Below, piece after piece: positions 49,101 through 59,481 of a stretch of DNA of 64,000 bases. Source of the stretch: Urophycis tenuis (taxonomy: Eukaryota; Chordata; Actinopteri; Gadiformes; Phycidae); contig JAXIVH010000042.1 of assembly GCA_036785325.1 (NCBI GenBank), positions 1,914,989 to 1,978,988 on the forward strand, written 5' to 3'. Position numbers and translations under genes: made by a program. The notes beneath the pieces are model-generated. The model was not told the DNA's origin. It did not search any database and worked only from the letters and a program-made list of their open reading frames with translations. Each line of letters starts with the position of its first letter. The first letter of the stretch is position 1.

Positions 49101-50892
49101 CCATGATTATTGAATATGATGATGGGCAGGTGGGCACTTCGCTGTCTTCTTGTCTGGGGGAAGGTTTGCTGCTTTCATCTGTAAAATACATCATTTGAAA
49201 AAGAAGAACATTAGATCACCACATGAACTTAACCAAACAAACAATAACTAACTGTTTTATTTGGTTTGTATTTCTCCCTCACCTGACAGATGAAGGTCCT
49301 CCATGCTTCGGAATGCTTCTAAGAGTTCCTCTTCTGTGTCTTTAGCTGTAGCTGTGAAGCTTTTTTTTAACCTTTTGAAGTCAACCCTACAGTCAAGTGC
49401 CATCTCGTGTTGTTTCCTTATGGCTCTGGCGTGTGATGTGGTGATAGATAACTGGCTCAATCGGTTGAAAACTGATTTCTTGGCTCCGCCGTACTGGAGA
49501 ATGGTGTTTATGTAGTATGACAATGCAGCCAAGCGGGGCTGTCTGCCTCTTATTGCTATAGCTGCAGCAGCACATGCTGTGAAGTTGTTGTCATTGGTGA
49601 TGCAATTGAAAATGGATAACAGAAAGGGAGCAAGGCGATGGAGGTCATCTCTTAAACTGCGGAAAGAGAATGACTTAAGGTCTGCTGCTTTAGACCTCCA
49701 TAAAATGAAGTCATTCTTCCGAGAGCAGAGTGTCTCACATTCCTCACGTATTAATTGAATTATTGCAGCTTTGAGTTCCTCCTGCAGGTGTTTATGTTTC
49801 AGGGTATGACTGGCAGCCTCTTTCCATCTCTTTAGAATGATGAATTTGATGATGGGATCTTCCTCAGGATTGCACACCCTGGACAGTGTTTGTGATGGAT
49901 ATGTGATGGTAACCTGAAAGAAATTATACACTTAGTTTCAGCATTAAAGTGCTTTTGTCTGTTTTGAAATGGTTGCCATCAGACTAAGTTTAATTTCACA
50001 TCTTAGAGAGATTTTTGATAGTTTGATAGTCACTGATCAAAAAAGTGGATATCTGTTAAAAAATTATATGCTCTGAGCTTAGTTAAGATAAGTCGCAGCC
50101 AGTAGGTAGCCTGAAGGTAGATTACAAATTAGGTCTTATGATAAACCAGGTCTCATTTGCACATACACAGATGTAAACCTGATAGTAGGCCTAGTTCATA
50201 GTAGTCTGTTGACATGCTCAATTAAGACAGTGAAGCTCTGGAATACTTTTCTACCAGTGTTGACAACTGGCATGAGGAAGTCAAATGCTTGCCCCGCTTT
50301 AAATTGTATGGGACAACAAAATAAATAATAAACCGTTAACTTTGTTCACATTCTATTCGATTCCAATACAAAGTTATTGGCTGAGAGTTCAAACAAGAGC
50401 TGTTAGGTTGCTTATCGTAAGATTTCAATGGGCTAACATCACTTAATTAAGTGCATGCAATTCAACAACCTGGAACGATTGAACAGACAATTAAACGTAT
50501 AATACCCGAGTTGTGGTTTTCATGGAGGAGCTGGTACGTGGACTCGTTGGGATGGGACGGGTTTTTTTCAAAGCCCTCGGGGTCTTCGATGGCGTTGGCT
50601 CGCGAGGCCTTTTTGATACGCTGCTGTCTGTGTTTCGGTCTGTATTTTTGAACTCCTCTTCCCATTGCCTGAATGCAGGCATGTCCTTCTCCAGTCTGCT
50701 AATTCTTGAGGAGCAACGCTGGCAACATCGGCTCGACTGCCCCGGCTCCTGAGCGACTGTAACCCCTAGGATCACTAACCTCTCGGATAAACTCGGTGGT
50801 TTTTGGGATGAAAATAGGTCTGCAGAGTGACTGTATATGCCTTCTACCCTCATATTGACTTTGCACAAACGACAATAATCTTTGAATGCCAT
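46106..50892 (-). CDS. ZAD-like/C2H2/DUF6589-like protein, probable transposase (8 exons, 939 aa)
   Basis: Exons on the - strand: 50892-50506, 49913-49283, 49178-48775, 48679-48603, 48475-48298, 48110-48037, 47399-47275 and 47049-46106. All seven junctions use GT/AG and keep frame, giving 2820 nt with no internal stop. The N-terminus has CRLC (7-10) and CCQRC (56-60), like the Cys4 ZAD zinc domain, then a basic Ser/Pro/Thr-rich linker. The middle has MDNLDF, an HWIHH...KDRI segment, GGDRLTEA and FEDWHA. A C2H2 finger (C687, C692, H705, H710) precedes IPLDLHLEHLN (about 816-826). The body and the C2H2 order match the DUF6589 group as I recall it, found beside RecQ-like helicases in fish, cnidarians and fungi. 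The role as DNA-binding transposase is inference from position and acidic motifs. The ATG is 262 bp from the right terminus. Confidence 0.78.
47444..47692 (+). repeat. Intronic minisatellite, about 90-bp period, 3 copies
   Basis: Copies begin AGTCTCTCAGGAGCTGC (near 47446), AGTCTCTTTGGAACAGC (near 47532) and AGTCTTTCAGGAGCTGC (near 47621). Each continues through CCCTT...AAGGG with stem potential and a TTCATTCAC run. It sits in the intron between exons 6 and 7 of the 939-aa gene and does not touch coding sequence. Confidence 0.85.
48131..48178. repeat. GATA microsatellite with fish-type retroelement tail
   Basis: GATAGATAGATACTTTATT is followed by AATCCCCAAGGGGAAATTCC, a very common dispersed repeat end in teleost genomes. 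It lies in the intron between exons 5 and 6 of the transposase-like gene and supports the fish origin of the window. Confidence 0.7.
49914..50505 (-). other. First intron of the 939-aa gene; no gene seen
   Basis: A 592-bp AT-rich intron between the ZAD-like exon and exon 2, with donor CGG/GTATTA and acceptor TTTCAG/GTTACC. Nothing else was recognised in it. Confidence 0.8.
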
Positions 50893-51154
50893 CGTCTTCT
50901 ATTACACAGTAAAGCGTCTTCATCTTCCTCGTCGAATTTCTGTCGCTCTACATACGTCATCTGGTATAAGTGATACAATTGGCTATGAATCGCGCGCAAA
51001 GCAGCATGGGAAGAACCAGACGCCATTTGATAGACATTCCTAGCGCCCAATAAACGGCTCTAGGCATTCGTAAACCACGCCTCAAATACGAGAAAATGCA
51101 CACCTAGTTCCCAGACCACCATCTCATCGAGATGTGGACGCGTCAGCCAGGCTA
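50893..51154 (-). promoter_or_regulatory. Right terminal region of the transposon, probable promoter of the 939-aa gene
   Basis: 262 bp between the start codon and the terminus CCAGGCTA. It must hold the 5' UTR and promoter if transcription starts inside the element. It is GC-richer than the introns and no clear TATA box was seen. The left counterpart (43399-43578) has an 11-G run at 43509-43519. The role is inferred from position only. Confidence 0.4.
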
Positions 51155-51163
51155 CTTCGGTAA
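51155..51163 (+). other. Right target-site duplication, 9 bp (CTTCGGTAA)
   Basis: Exact repeat of 43390-43398 directly after the transposon terminus. The satellite then continues with TGGGTTTTTTTGTG as in uninterrupted units. Confidence 0.9.
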
Positions 51164-54100
51164 TGGGTTTTTTTGTGAAAAGTTTTCCGGATGAAATGCA
51201 TGCTGGGTAATTGTCTTCTTCCTCCAATATGTCAAGTGTAGGTTAAGGTTAGGGTAGATTTAGGGGTAGAGTTAGCAGTTAACCTTAACGTTAGGTTTGA
51301 AGTAAATGGGAGGGGTTGCGGTTAGGGTTAAGGTTAGGGCTGAGGTTAGGGTTAGGTATAAGGTTACGGTTTAGGGTTAAGGTTAGGGTTAAGGTTAGGG
51401 TTACGGTTAGGGCTAAGGTTAGGGCTAAGGTTAGAGTAAGGGTTAGGGTTAGCGTTACGGTTAGGGTAAGGTTAGGGTTAGGGTTAGAGGTTAGGGGTTA
51501 GGGGTTAGGGTTAAGATGAGGGCTGAGGTTAGGGTTAAGGTTAGGGCTGAGGGTAGGGTTAGGTTTAAGGTTAGGGATAAGGTTAGGGTTGGGGTTACGG
51601 CTGAGATTGGGGTTAAGGTTAGGGTTGAGGTTAGGGTTAGTGTTATGGATAAGGTTAGGTTAAGTGTTAGGGCCAAGGTTAGGGTTAAGGTTATGGTTAA
51701 GATTAGGGTTAGGGCTAGAATTAGGGTTAGGGCTAAGGTTAGGGTTAGGGTTATGGCTGAGGTTAGGGTTAAGGTTAGGTTTGAGGTTAGTGTTAAGGTT
51801 AGGGCCAAGGTTAGGGTTAGGGTTAAGGTTAGGGTTAGGGCTAAGGTTAGGGTTAGGGTTATGGCTGAGGCTAGGGTTAGGGCTAAAGTTAGGGCAAAGG
51901 TTAGAGTTAGGGTTAGCGTTAGAGTTAGGGTAGGGTTAGTGTTGGAGGTTAGGGTAGGCTTAGGGTTAGAGTTAGAGTAGGGGTTAGGGTTAGTGTTAAG
52001 GCTAAGGTTAGGGGTTGAGGTTAGTGTTAAGATTAGGGCCAAGGTAAGGGTTAGTGTTAGGGTTGAGTTAGGGTTAGGGCTAAGGTTAGGCCTATGGTTA
52101 GGGTTGGGTTCGTTAGAGTTATCTCGATGACCCCCCCCACCTCATCCAACGACTCGGTAGTTGAATAGGGGATCAAAGGCAGTTGCACTCGCCAATATCT
52201 AGTCATCCCCAGCTCTCTTTTCCCATATTACCAAGAATGAAGTAAAACGAAATGGTTATCTGTCTTGTTGTGATATAACCGCTGATTTGGAGATATAGAC
52301 TTGTTTTTCCTTTTCCCAAAGGTTTTCTTTGTTCCAAGATGAAGGTCAATCTAGTTTGATTGAAGGTACTTCCAATGCATTGGTATATTTACTTATTTGA
52401 ATAAAGACGAGTCACAGCTGGAGTGAGACTTTTCTTTTCCATTTCTATTTTAGTATAAACGTGCTATCGAAATATTAGGACACGTCATCAGTAGTGGACC
52501 CTGGGATCATAGGGTGTTTCTGGCCATTGTCACTATACACCCTCACCCAAGGGAGGCCCCCCCGAGAGTGATCAATTCTCAAGGTGTGTCGTTTCCGAAA
52601 TGGAATTGGTATTGGGTTTAAGCTTTTTTAGGAGTGATCATTTGTTGAGGTAACGTCGAGGTAAGTAAAGGTAAGTAAAACACTTTTTAGGATACATTGT
52701 TTTGGTTATGGAGAGGAGGGGGCACATACTTACCCCCTGACCAGCACAAACCAGTTGTTAACACCGCTAGGTAGCCCTGGTTTGGCCAATCAGGGCCGGA
52801 GCTTGGTTCTTGTCCTCTGTTGGGTCCAGATGAACTAGCAGAAAACTGGGGTCACGAAGGACCGAGGCCAGCCGTGACAAAGCACTGCCTCCACGGTCCC
52901 CCAATGCAGCTATCCTCAGCGATGGGTGTCCAGACCTAGGAAAGACCAAGACCAGCCCCGACCAGCGGTGCCTTCCCAGTCGGTCCCAGGGTAGGAAAGG
53001 CCAAGGCCAGCCGCGACTAAGCACTGCCTCCCTGGCCCCTCCAGGACCCCATGCCGAACAGCCTGTTAATAACAATTCCTGTGCCCCATACACCGCGCGA
53101 CTACAGAGATTGTGTAGGAAGTTGACCTTAGAGAAGACTCAATGGCTTACTTTCCTCACCCAAAACAACAATTTCTTGGGGTAGTCTATTCTCGCCGTAG
53201 GTACTTCGGTAATGGGTTTTTTTGTGAAAAGTTTTCCGGATGAAATGCATGCTGGGTAATTGTCTTCTTCCACCAATATGTCAAGTGTAGGTTAAGGTTA
53301 GGGTAGATTTAGGGGTAGAGTTAGCAGTTAACCTTAACGTTAGGTTTGAAGTAAATGGGGAGGGGTTGCGGTTAGGGTTAAGGTTAGGGCTGAGGTTAGG
53401 GTTAGGTATAAGGTTACGGTTTAGGGTTAAGGTTAGGGTTAAGGTTAGGGTTACGGTTAGGGCTAAGGTTAGGGCTAAGGTTAGAGTAAGGGTTAGGGTT
53501 AGCGTTACGGTTAGGGTAAGGTTAGGGTTAGGGTTAGAGGTTAGGGGTTAGGGGTTAGGGTTAAGATGAGGGCTGAGGTTAGGGTTAAGGTTAGGGCTGA
53601 GGTTAGGGTTAGGTTTAAGGTTAGGGATAAGGTTAGGGTTGGGGTTACGGCTGAGATTGGGGTTAAGGTTAGGGTTGAGGTTAGGGTTAGTGTTATGGAT
53701 AAGGTTAGGTTAAGTGTTAGGGCCAAGGTTAGGGTTAAGGTTATGGTTAAGATTAGGGTTAGGGCTAGAATTAGGGTTAGGGCTAAGGTTAGGGTTAGGG
53801 TTATGGCTGAGGTTAGGGTTAAGGTTAGGTTTGAGGTTAGGGTTAAGGTTAGGGCCAAGGTTAGGGTTAGGGTTAAGGCGAGACACTACAGGTGAATAGG
53901 GTAAAAATTTGAACTTATAGATATCATCATGAAACTTCACCAGCTGATTACTCACATAAATGTGTGAAAAAAAATGTATTGCAAGTTTTCTGTAATTTAA
54001 TGTTTAAATATGCTAATTAGGCTTTATCTAATTAATTATGCGCTGATTTGCATATATTTCAAACCACGAAAACTCAACATTAGACAAAGCCAGGTCCAAA

Positions 54101-54676
54101 ATTCTTTTTTCATTTTGTAAATATAGTCCATTCAAAGACATCTCCAGAGGGGTTTATGGATATTTCATTTTGTTTTCCAGTAAACCTGAAAATACTGCCA
54201 ATACCCATAAAAAATAGATTTTCGCCTCATTTTTTTGAATAAAATGTCATATAAATCAGGCTTAGAATGATAAATCAACAAACTCCTCTGGAGAAGTCTT
54301 CACAATATACTTAGGAATAAAACTGGAAAATTTGGTGTATGTAGGTGATACAGAAGTGGAGTTTTTGAGCTTGGAGTGTGAGAAAAAACTCATTTTGAGA
54401 AAACGGCCTTTAAAGATTTTTATGGCAAAATTCCACAGATTTCTGTTGAAAACGACAACTTACTGACAAAATAATGATTTTAAGGTCAATGTATACATGT
54501 AATATGAAAAATATAATAATAATAATATGAACAATTATAGTATAAATATAGTATCAACATTACAATGTGTAGTAGTAGCTCATAACGGACAACAAAACCA
54601 ACCAAAACATACGATACAAAAGCTACCTAACAGAACACACTGGTCAATTATCACACCAAGAACAACACCTAGGTGT

Positions 54677-57302
54677 TTAACCAATTCCAGCACCATATGT
54701 GGGCCCCTCAAGCAACTCCTGTTGATGCCTTTTGATTTTCTTGGCAGAGCTAACAGATTTGCGTTTCCGTTTAAAACTTGCCGTTTGAATGGCATTTGCC
54801 TTTGTCACCCTGAGCATGTCTGTCTGGTACATTTCATTGATGGTGACCACAGTGCTCTCTAGCCACAGATTGGCCATCACTGAAAGCATGGCAGAGGCCC
54901 CCTCATTAAAAGTAGTTATGGCCATGCTGGCTGCTGCTGCAACCCTGCTCTTTCCCACAAAGACTGTTTTAGGGCAGCGGGCCCATATGACTGAATTGAG
55001 ACACTCATTTGCATTTTGAGTGCCTCCATGCTGCATGCGTTGTAGCAGGCTATCACTTGACATTCTGTGATAGACAGGGATGAGCTTTTGTCCCACCTCC
55101 CGAGACAAGTAGTTTCTTGCATGTCTCTCATGGCTCTCGGGAGTTTCTCCACTTTCCTCAGCCCGCCGATACCAGCACCAAGACACACTGCACCTGGTAT
55201 GTAAGGGGTTGTCATCTGTTGACATGGAGTGGAGCAGACCAGCCCATATCTCTGCTTTCATCCCATCCAATGATCCTTGATTATTTAGTATTGCCCCCCT
55301 GTAGTAGTTTTGTAAGGTTTTACATTTGTTGGCTGTCAGCTTCCCTAAACCCTTGCCTCCTAACTTTTTCTCAGCACTCAACTTTCGGAGTGCTGTGCCC
55401 ATGCGCTTGTGGGCATGATTGATGCACTCCAGTTTCACTACCTCATGCCCAGGGTAGGGGTTGAGAGAAGCCACCTCCTTAAATGCTGCACTATCCCCAT
55501 CTGACAGCATTTCTGTGTACCTTAGCTGGTGGCGACTCACCGACCTAGCCCACATTCTTTTAGCTGCCTCCTGTTCCATTGCCTTGCTCGAGCCCATAAA
55601 GTTTTTCGAGCAGTCACTGTGCGTCTCCCTCCAGCTGCTTAACTCCTGCTCTGAAATCTTTCCCTCATTCATGGCGCTGTTCTTTAGGGTACAGGAGTGA
55701 CAATATGAAGACAAAACTTCAAAGTCAATGACAAGGCCTGTAAGGATGTCAATGCAGACACCAATGCCATAATGCGAGGTGAATCCTCTTTTCTGCCAGG
55801 TACCATCAAAGGAGACACTAATGCTAATGACGGCATCTGCATCTTCCCTCAGCAACTCTGCCAACTCTGCATCAACGTCTGCATACGCCTGCCTGATCAG
55901 CTCCCTGGTCTTGTGCAGACTCCAGACCTCTCTCAATTTCCGCCACTAAAATGTAATGCATCTTGTATCAATAACTGTACACAATACAGTACACATTAAC
56001 TTTCACTTGTGGCAAAAACTCCAAGTTGTTGGAAAGGACCAGGAGTGGGTTATCAGAATCAGATTTTATTGGCCAAGTACAGTATACTTGCAGTCTATAT
56101 GAGCTAGTAATACAAGCGTACAATAACTGTAATAATCCCTGTGTGAATCGCCAATAGTGTCCACAATGTTATACTATCAACCTATATAATATGAATGGGT
56201 GAATGGTTATGATTACTTAAAAATAACCTATTTTTGTCTATAGTAACTCACAGCAGAAAAAAAAGTAGATCAAGACTTCACTACAGTAGCCTATGTGTGT
56301 TTGCAAAGTTGCACTGCAAAAGTAAAATTATCCAACACATAAAACAGTGAATGGGATTCAAGTTCAAGTTCAAGATTCAAGTAAACTTTATTGTCAGTAT
56401 CCGTGAATGTACAGGCCATACACAAGAACCGAAATGCCGTTTCCCTCAATCCCTGGTGCAAGACAGCATGCAATTTAAATATAAATATATAAAAAATATA
56501 GGTATCAAATCTAAAGAATAAGAATAAAAATAATAATAAAAATAAAAATAAAAATGCTACAGTGGTCGCGAGTATTGGCATGGGATGGGATGGGATGGGA
56601 ATGGGATGACACTTTTATTCTATTATTATAAATCCATCCATACAATAATATTTTCATCACATTCATAGGCCTACAGCAGCCTACTACAATATACAACATG
56701 ACCAAAATGTAACAGCCACGACCATAGACTTCATTTCACTGACTAGTAGCCTATTCTGTTTCCATACCTGTCACTCTCCTGTCATGCCTCTGGTAAGTCT
56801 TTAGATGAAGGGCAGGAATCCCTAGCACCTTACCAATCTTTTTGAGAGCGACATACCCAAGCCCTAGCTCATGTGCCAAAAGCACCATTCTGACATTCAC
56901 GTCAAACGCAACATCACCCTTCGTCTGATTTTGAAGACGTGTTGACGTGAAGACACTTCGTCTGAATGCACTGTCATCACCCTTGCATTTGTCGCACTCC
57001 AGCAACAAGCTGCTACAAAACCCTTGGTTCTGTGGGTCTATGTTGATTTGTAATCCCGATTCAGCGCAATTTGGGCATAGAAGATCACCTATCAACTCGT
57101 TCAATTGCGCGACATGAACGAGAAGCCACTGCTGTGTGGGCACATCTTCTAAATCTAAATCGACCCCCCGATTTCCCATCGCTAGTTTGCGTTCCGAAGC
57201 ACTTCGCGAAGGTGTCTCGCATAAATCATTACTTAATTTTGTCTTTTTTGTCCTAGCAAAAGCCAATTGTTTGGTTTGTTTCCTGGAGTGTTTCAGAGGC
57301 AT
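54677..57302 (-). CDS. Kolobok-like DDE transposase, 2 exons, copy 2
   Basis: Exon 1 is 57302-56775 and exon 2 is 55945-54677, with the same structure and splice ambiguity as copy 1. The frame is open, and SFDGTWQKRG, LSDGDS and NANECLN are all kept. Two amino-acid differences from copy 1 were seen: Met to Thr in exon 1 (QNQMKG to QNQTKG) and Ala to Val near the start of exon 2 (REAWS to REVWS). Neither touches a candidate catalytic residue, so both copies could encode active protein. Confidence 0.75.
56052..56610. repeat. Intronic dispersed-repeat fragments and pentamer run, copy 2
   Basis: Counterpart of the intronic repeats in copy 1: ATTTTATTGGCCAAG-type sequence near 56063, TTCAAG repeats with ACTTTATTGTCAGTATCC near 56360-56402, and a TGGGA pentamer run near 56581-56605. 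Confidence 0.5.
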
Positions 57303-59481
57303 TTTCTCTTGTTTTGAAATGTCCTGCAAAAGCTAAACCCGGAACCGGCAAAATACCCCACGTGATGCGTCTGAACGAATCAGGTTATCCGAAATCAGAA
57401 GTAGCCAATCAGATTCTATCTTTAGCTTTAAATCCCACTTTGAACTTTCACGTTTGGTTGCAGATAGAAAGGAAATGCCCTTATTTGGATTACATAGTTG
57501 GGTAGAGGATTAATACAGCTTTCCAATGATACCAAGCTTGACAGCCTTCCGTGAACAGAACCAAAGCTGAACGTAACGTTACAATGCTAACTTTTCATAG
57601 ATTCCGGAGAATTTTAATGGCACAAGGAGACAAATTGTACTAAAATAAACACACAAATATATAATCCAGATGTTTTCTTTATGGTAGATTGAAAGAAGAC
57701 ATATTTAGGAAGTGAAAAAGCTCAAAATCTCGAAATTGACCAGATCATGAAAAATCAACATTTTTGCCTGCCGTGTCTGGCCTTAAGGTTAGGGTTAGGG
57801 CTAAGGTTAGGGTTAGGGTTATGGCTGAGGCTAGGGTTAGGGCTAAAGTTAGGGCAAAGGTTAGAGTTAGGGTTAGCGTTAGAGTTAGGGTAGGGTTAGT
57901 GTTGGAGGTTAGGGTAGGCTTAGGGTTAGAGTTAGAGTAGGGGTTAGGGTTAGAGTTAGAGTAGGGGTTAGGGTTAGTGTTAAGGCTAAGGTTAGGGGTT
58001 GAGGTTAGTGTTAAGATTAGGGCCAAGGTAAGGGTTAGTGTTAGGGTTGAGTTAGGGTTAGGGCTAAGGTTAGGCCTATGGTTAGGGTTGGGGTTGAGGT
58101 TATCCCTAGGGTTAGAGTTAGAGCTAGAGATTGAGGAAGGTAGAGTCAAGGTGAGACAGTCTGTACGGACTGAACTCACCCCCGCCGGATCGGGCTAGTA
58201 CACTCTATCTCCCCCAACTCCCTCATTTCCATGAGGGAAGACAGGGGAGAAGAGATGGGAGGAGTATATATATTTAATATATATTTTTTTAGTAAATAAA
58301 TACATCGAGAGACTCACAGCTGGAGTGGGTTTTAATCTTTGTATTCAAGGTTGTTCCTCCTCTTTTGATTCCTCGCTGGTGGTGCGTCGTCTCCACCTAG
58401 TGGTCGTTTTGTGAAGAAGAGTTATAGAAATAGAAATAGAAATACTCTATTGTTCCCAGGTTGGGAAATTGCATTAATAGGTAAGTAATAATAATAATAA
58501 CAATAATAATAGGTAATTGCAATAGTTGGTAAGGTAATCTATATTTAATTTGTTTATTTATATTTGTATATTTATTTAGTCTATTTATTTATTCATTTTT
58601 GTTTATTTATTTATTTAGATAAAGAGGATCACAGCTGGAGTGAGTTTTTAGTCTTTGTGTTAAAGGCTGGTTGCCTTCTTTTGATTCTTCAGTGGTGGTC
58701 CATCGCCTCCATCTAGTGGTCGTTTTGTGAATAACAGTTGGTAAGGTAATATAAATGGGTTGTGTAGAGAGCCCGTTCTTTCGATGGCCCTGGCTCGGTT
58801 AGGTTCGTTAGAGTTATCTCGATGACCCCCCCCACCTCATCCAACGACTCGGTAGTTGAATAGGGGATCAAAGGCAGTTGCACTCGCCAATATCTAGTCA
58901 TCCGCAGCTCTCTTTTCCCATATTACCAAGAATGAAGTAAAACGAAATGGTTATCTGTCTTGTTGTGATATAACCGCTGATTTGGAGATATAGACTTGTT
59001 TTTCCTTTTCCCAAAGGTTTTCTTTGTTCCAAGATGGAGGTCAATCTAGTTTGATTGAAGGTACTTCCAATGCATTGGTATATTTACTTATTTGAATAAA
59101 GACGAGTCACAGCTGGAGTGAGACTTTTCTTTTCCATTTCTATTTTAGTATAAACGTGCTATCGAAATATTAGGACACGTCATCAGTAGTGGACCCTGGG
59201 ATCATAGGGTGTTTCTGGCCATTGTCACTATACACCCTCACCCAAGGGAGGCCCCCCCGAGAGTGATCAATTCTCAAGGTGTGTCGTTTCCGAAATGGAA
59301 TTGGTATTGGGTTTAAGCTTTTTTAGGAGTGATCATTTGTTGAGGTAACGTCGAGGTAAGTAAAGGTAAGTAAAACACTTTTTAGGATACATTGTTTTGG
59401 TTATGGAGAGGAGGGGGCACATACTTACCCCCTGACCAGCACAAACCAGTTGTTAACACCGCTAGGTAGCCCTGGTTTGGC

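Larger units (their letters stand above)
43399..51154. mobile_element. AcademH-like DNA transposon, 7756 bp, helicase plus DUF6589-type protein
   Basis: The ends are TAGCCTGG (43399-43406) and CCAGGCTA (51147-51154), a perfect 8-bp inverted repeat, flanked by a 9-bp duplication. It carries two convergent spliced genes whose 3' ends face each other about 250 bp apart (45852 and 46106). Each start codon lies within 300 bp of one terminus. The + gene is a RecQ-like helicase and the - gene a ZAD-like/C2H2/DUF6589-like protein. From established knowledge, helicase-carrying Academ transposons (the AcademH lineage of animals and fungi) have target duplications of about 9-10 bp as I recall, which fits. 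No Rep domain and no Pif1-type helicase are present, so it is not a Helitron. The element looks complete and both frames are open after splicing. Confidence 0.72.
42973..52786 (+). repeat. Satellite unit 15 (short, interrupted by an AcademH-like transposon)
   Basis: The satellite portions are 42973-43398 and 51155-52786. Minus one 9-bp target duplication they total 2049 bp, the same as unit 9. Together with the shared CATCCCCAGC variant (near 52203) this makes it the counterpart of unit 9, but with a 7.76-kb transposon. Confidence 0.95.
53877..57782 (-). mobile_element. Kolobok-like DNA transposon, copy 2 (3906 bp)
   Basis: Same length, same ends and same TTAA flanks (53873-53876 and 57783-57786) as copy 1, displaced by exactly 26239 bp throughout. 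Differences seen are few, for example A to T near 53977. Because the satellite flanks also match, this copy arose by segmental duplication of the array, not by an independent transposition. Confidence 0.85.
52787..59481 (+). repeat. Satellite unit 16 (full, interrupted by second Kolobok-like copy)
   Basis: Total length 6695 bp, exactly that of unit 10, with the transposon at the same position in the telomere-like core. It shares private variants with unit 10, such as AAATGGGGAGGGG near 53353 and CTTCCACCAATATG near 53269. Confidence 0.95.

Noticed and set aside
43399..51154. Helitron identity for the helicase-bearing element
   Set aside because: Helitrons encode a Rep domain with a Pif1-type helicase and leave no target duplication. 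This element has RecQ motifs, inverted termini and a 9-bp duplication.
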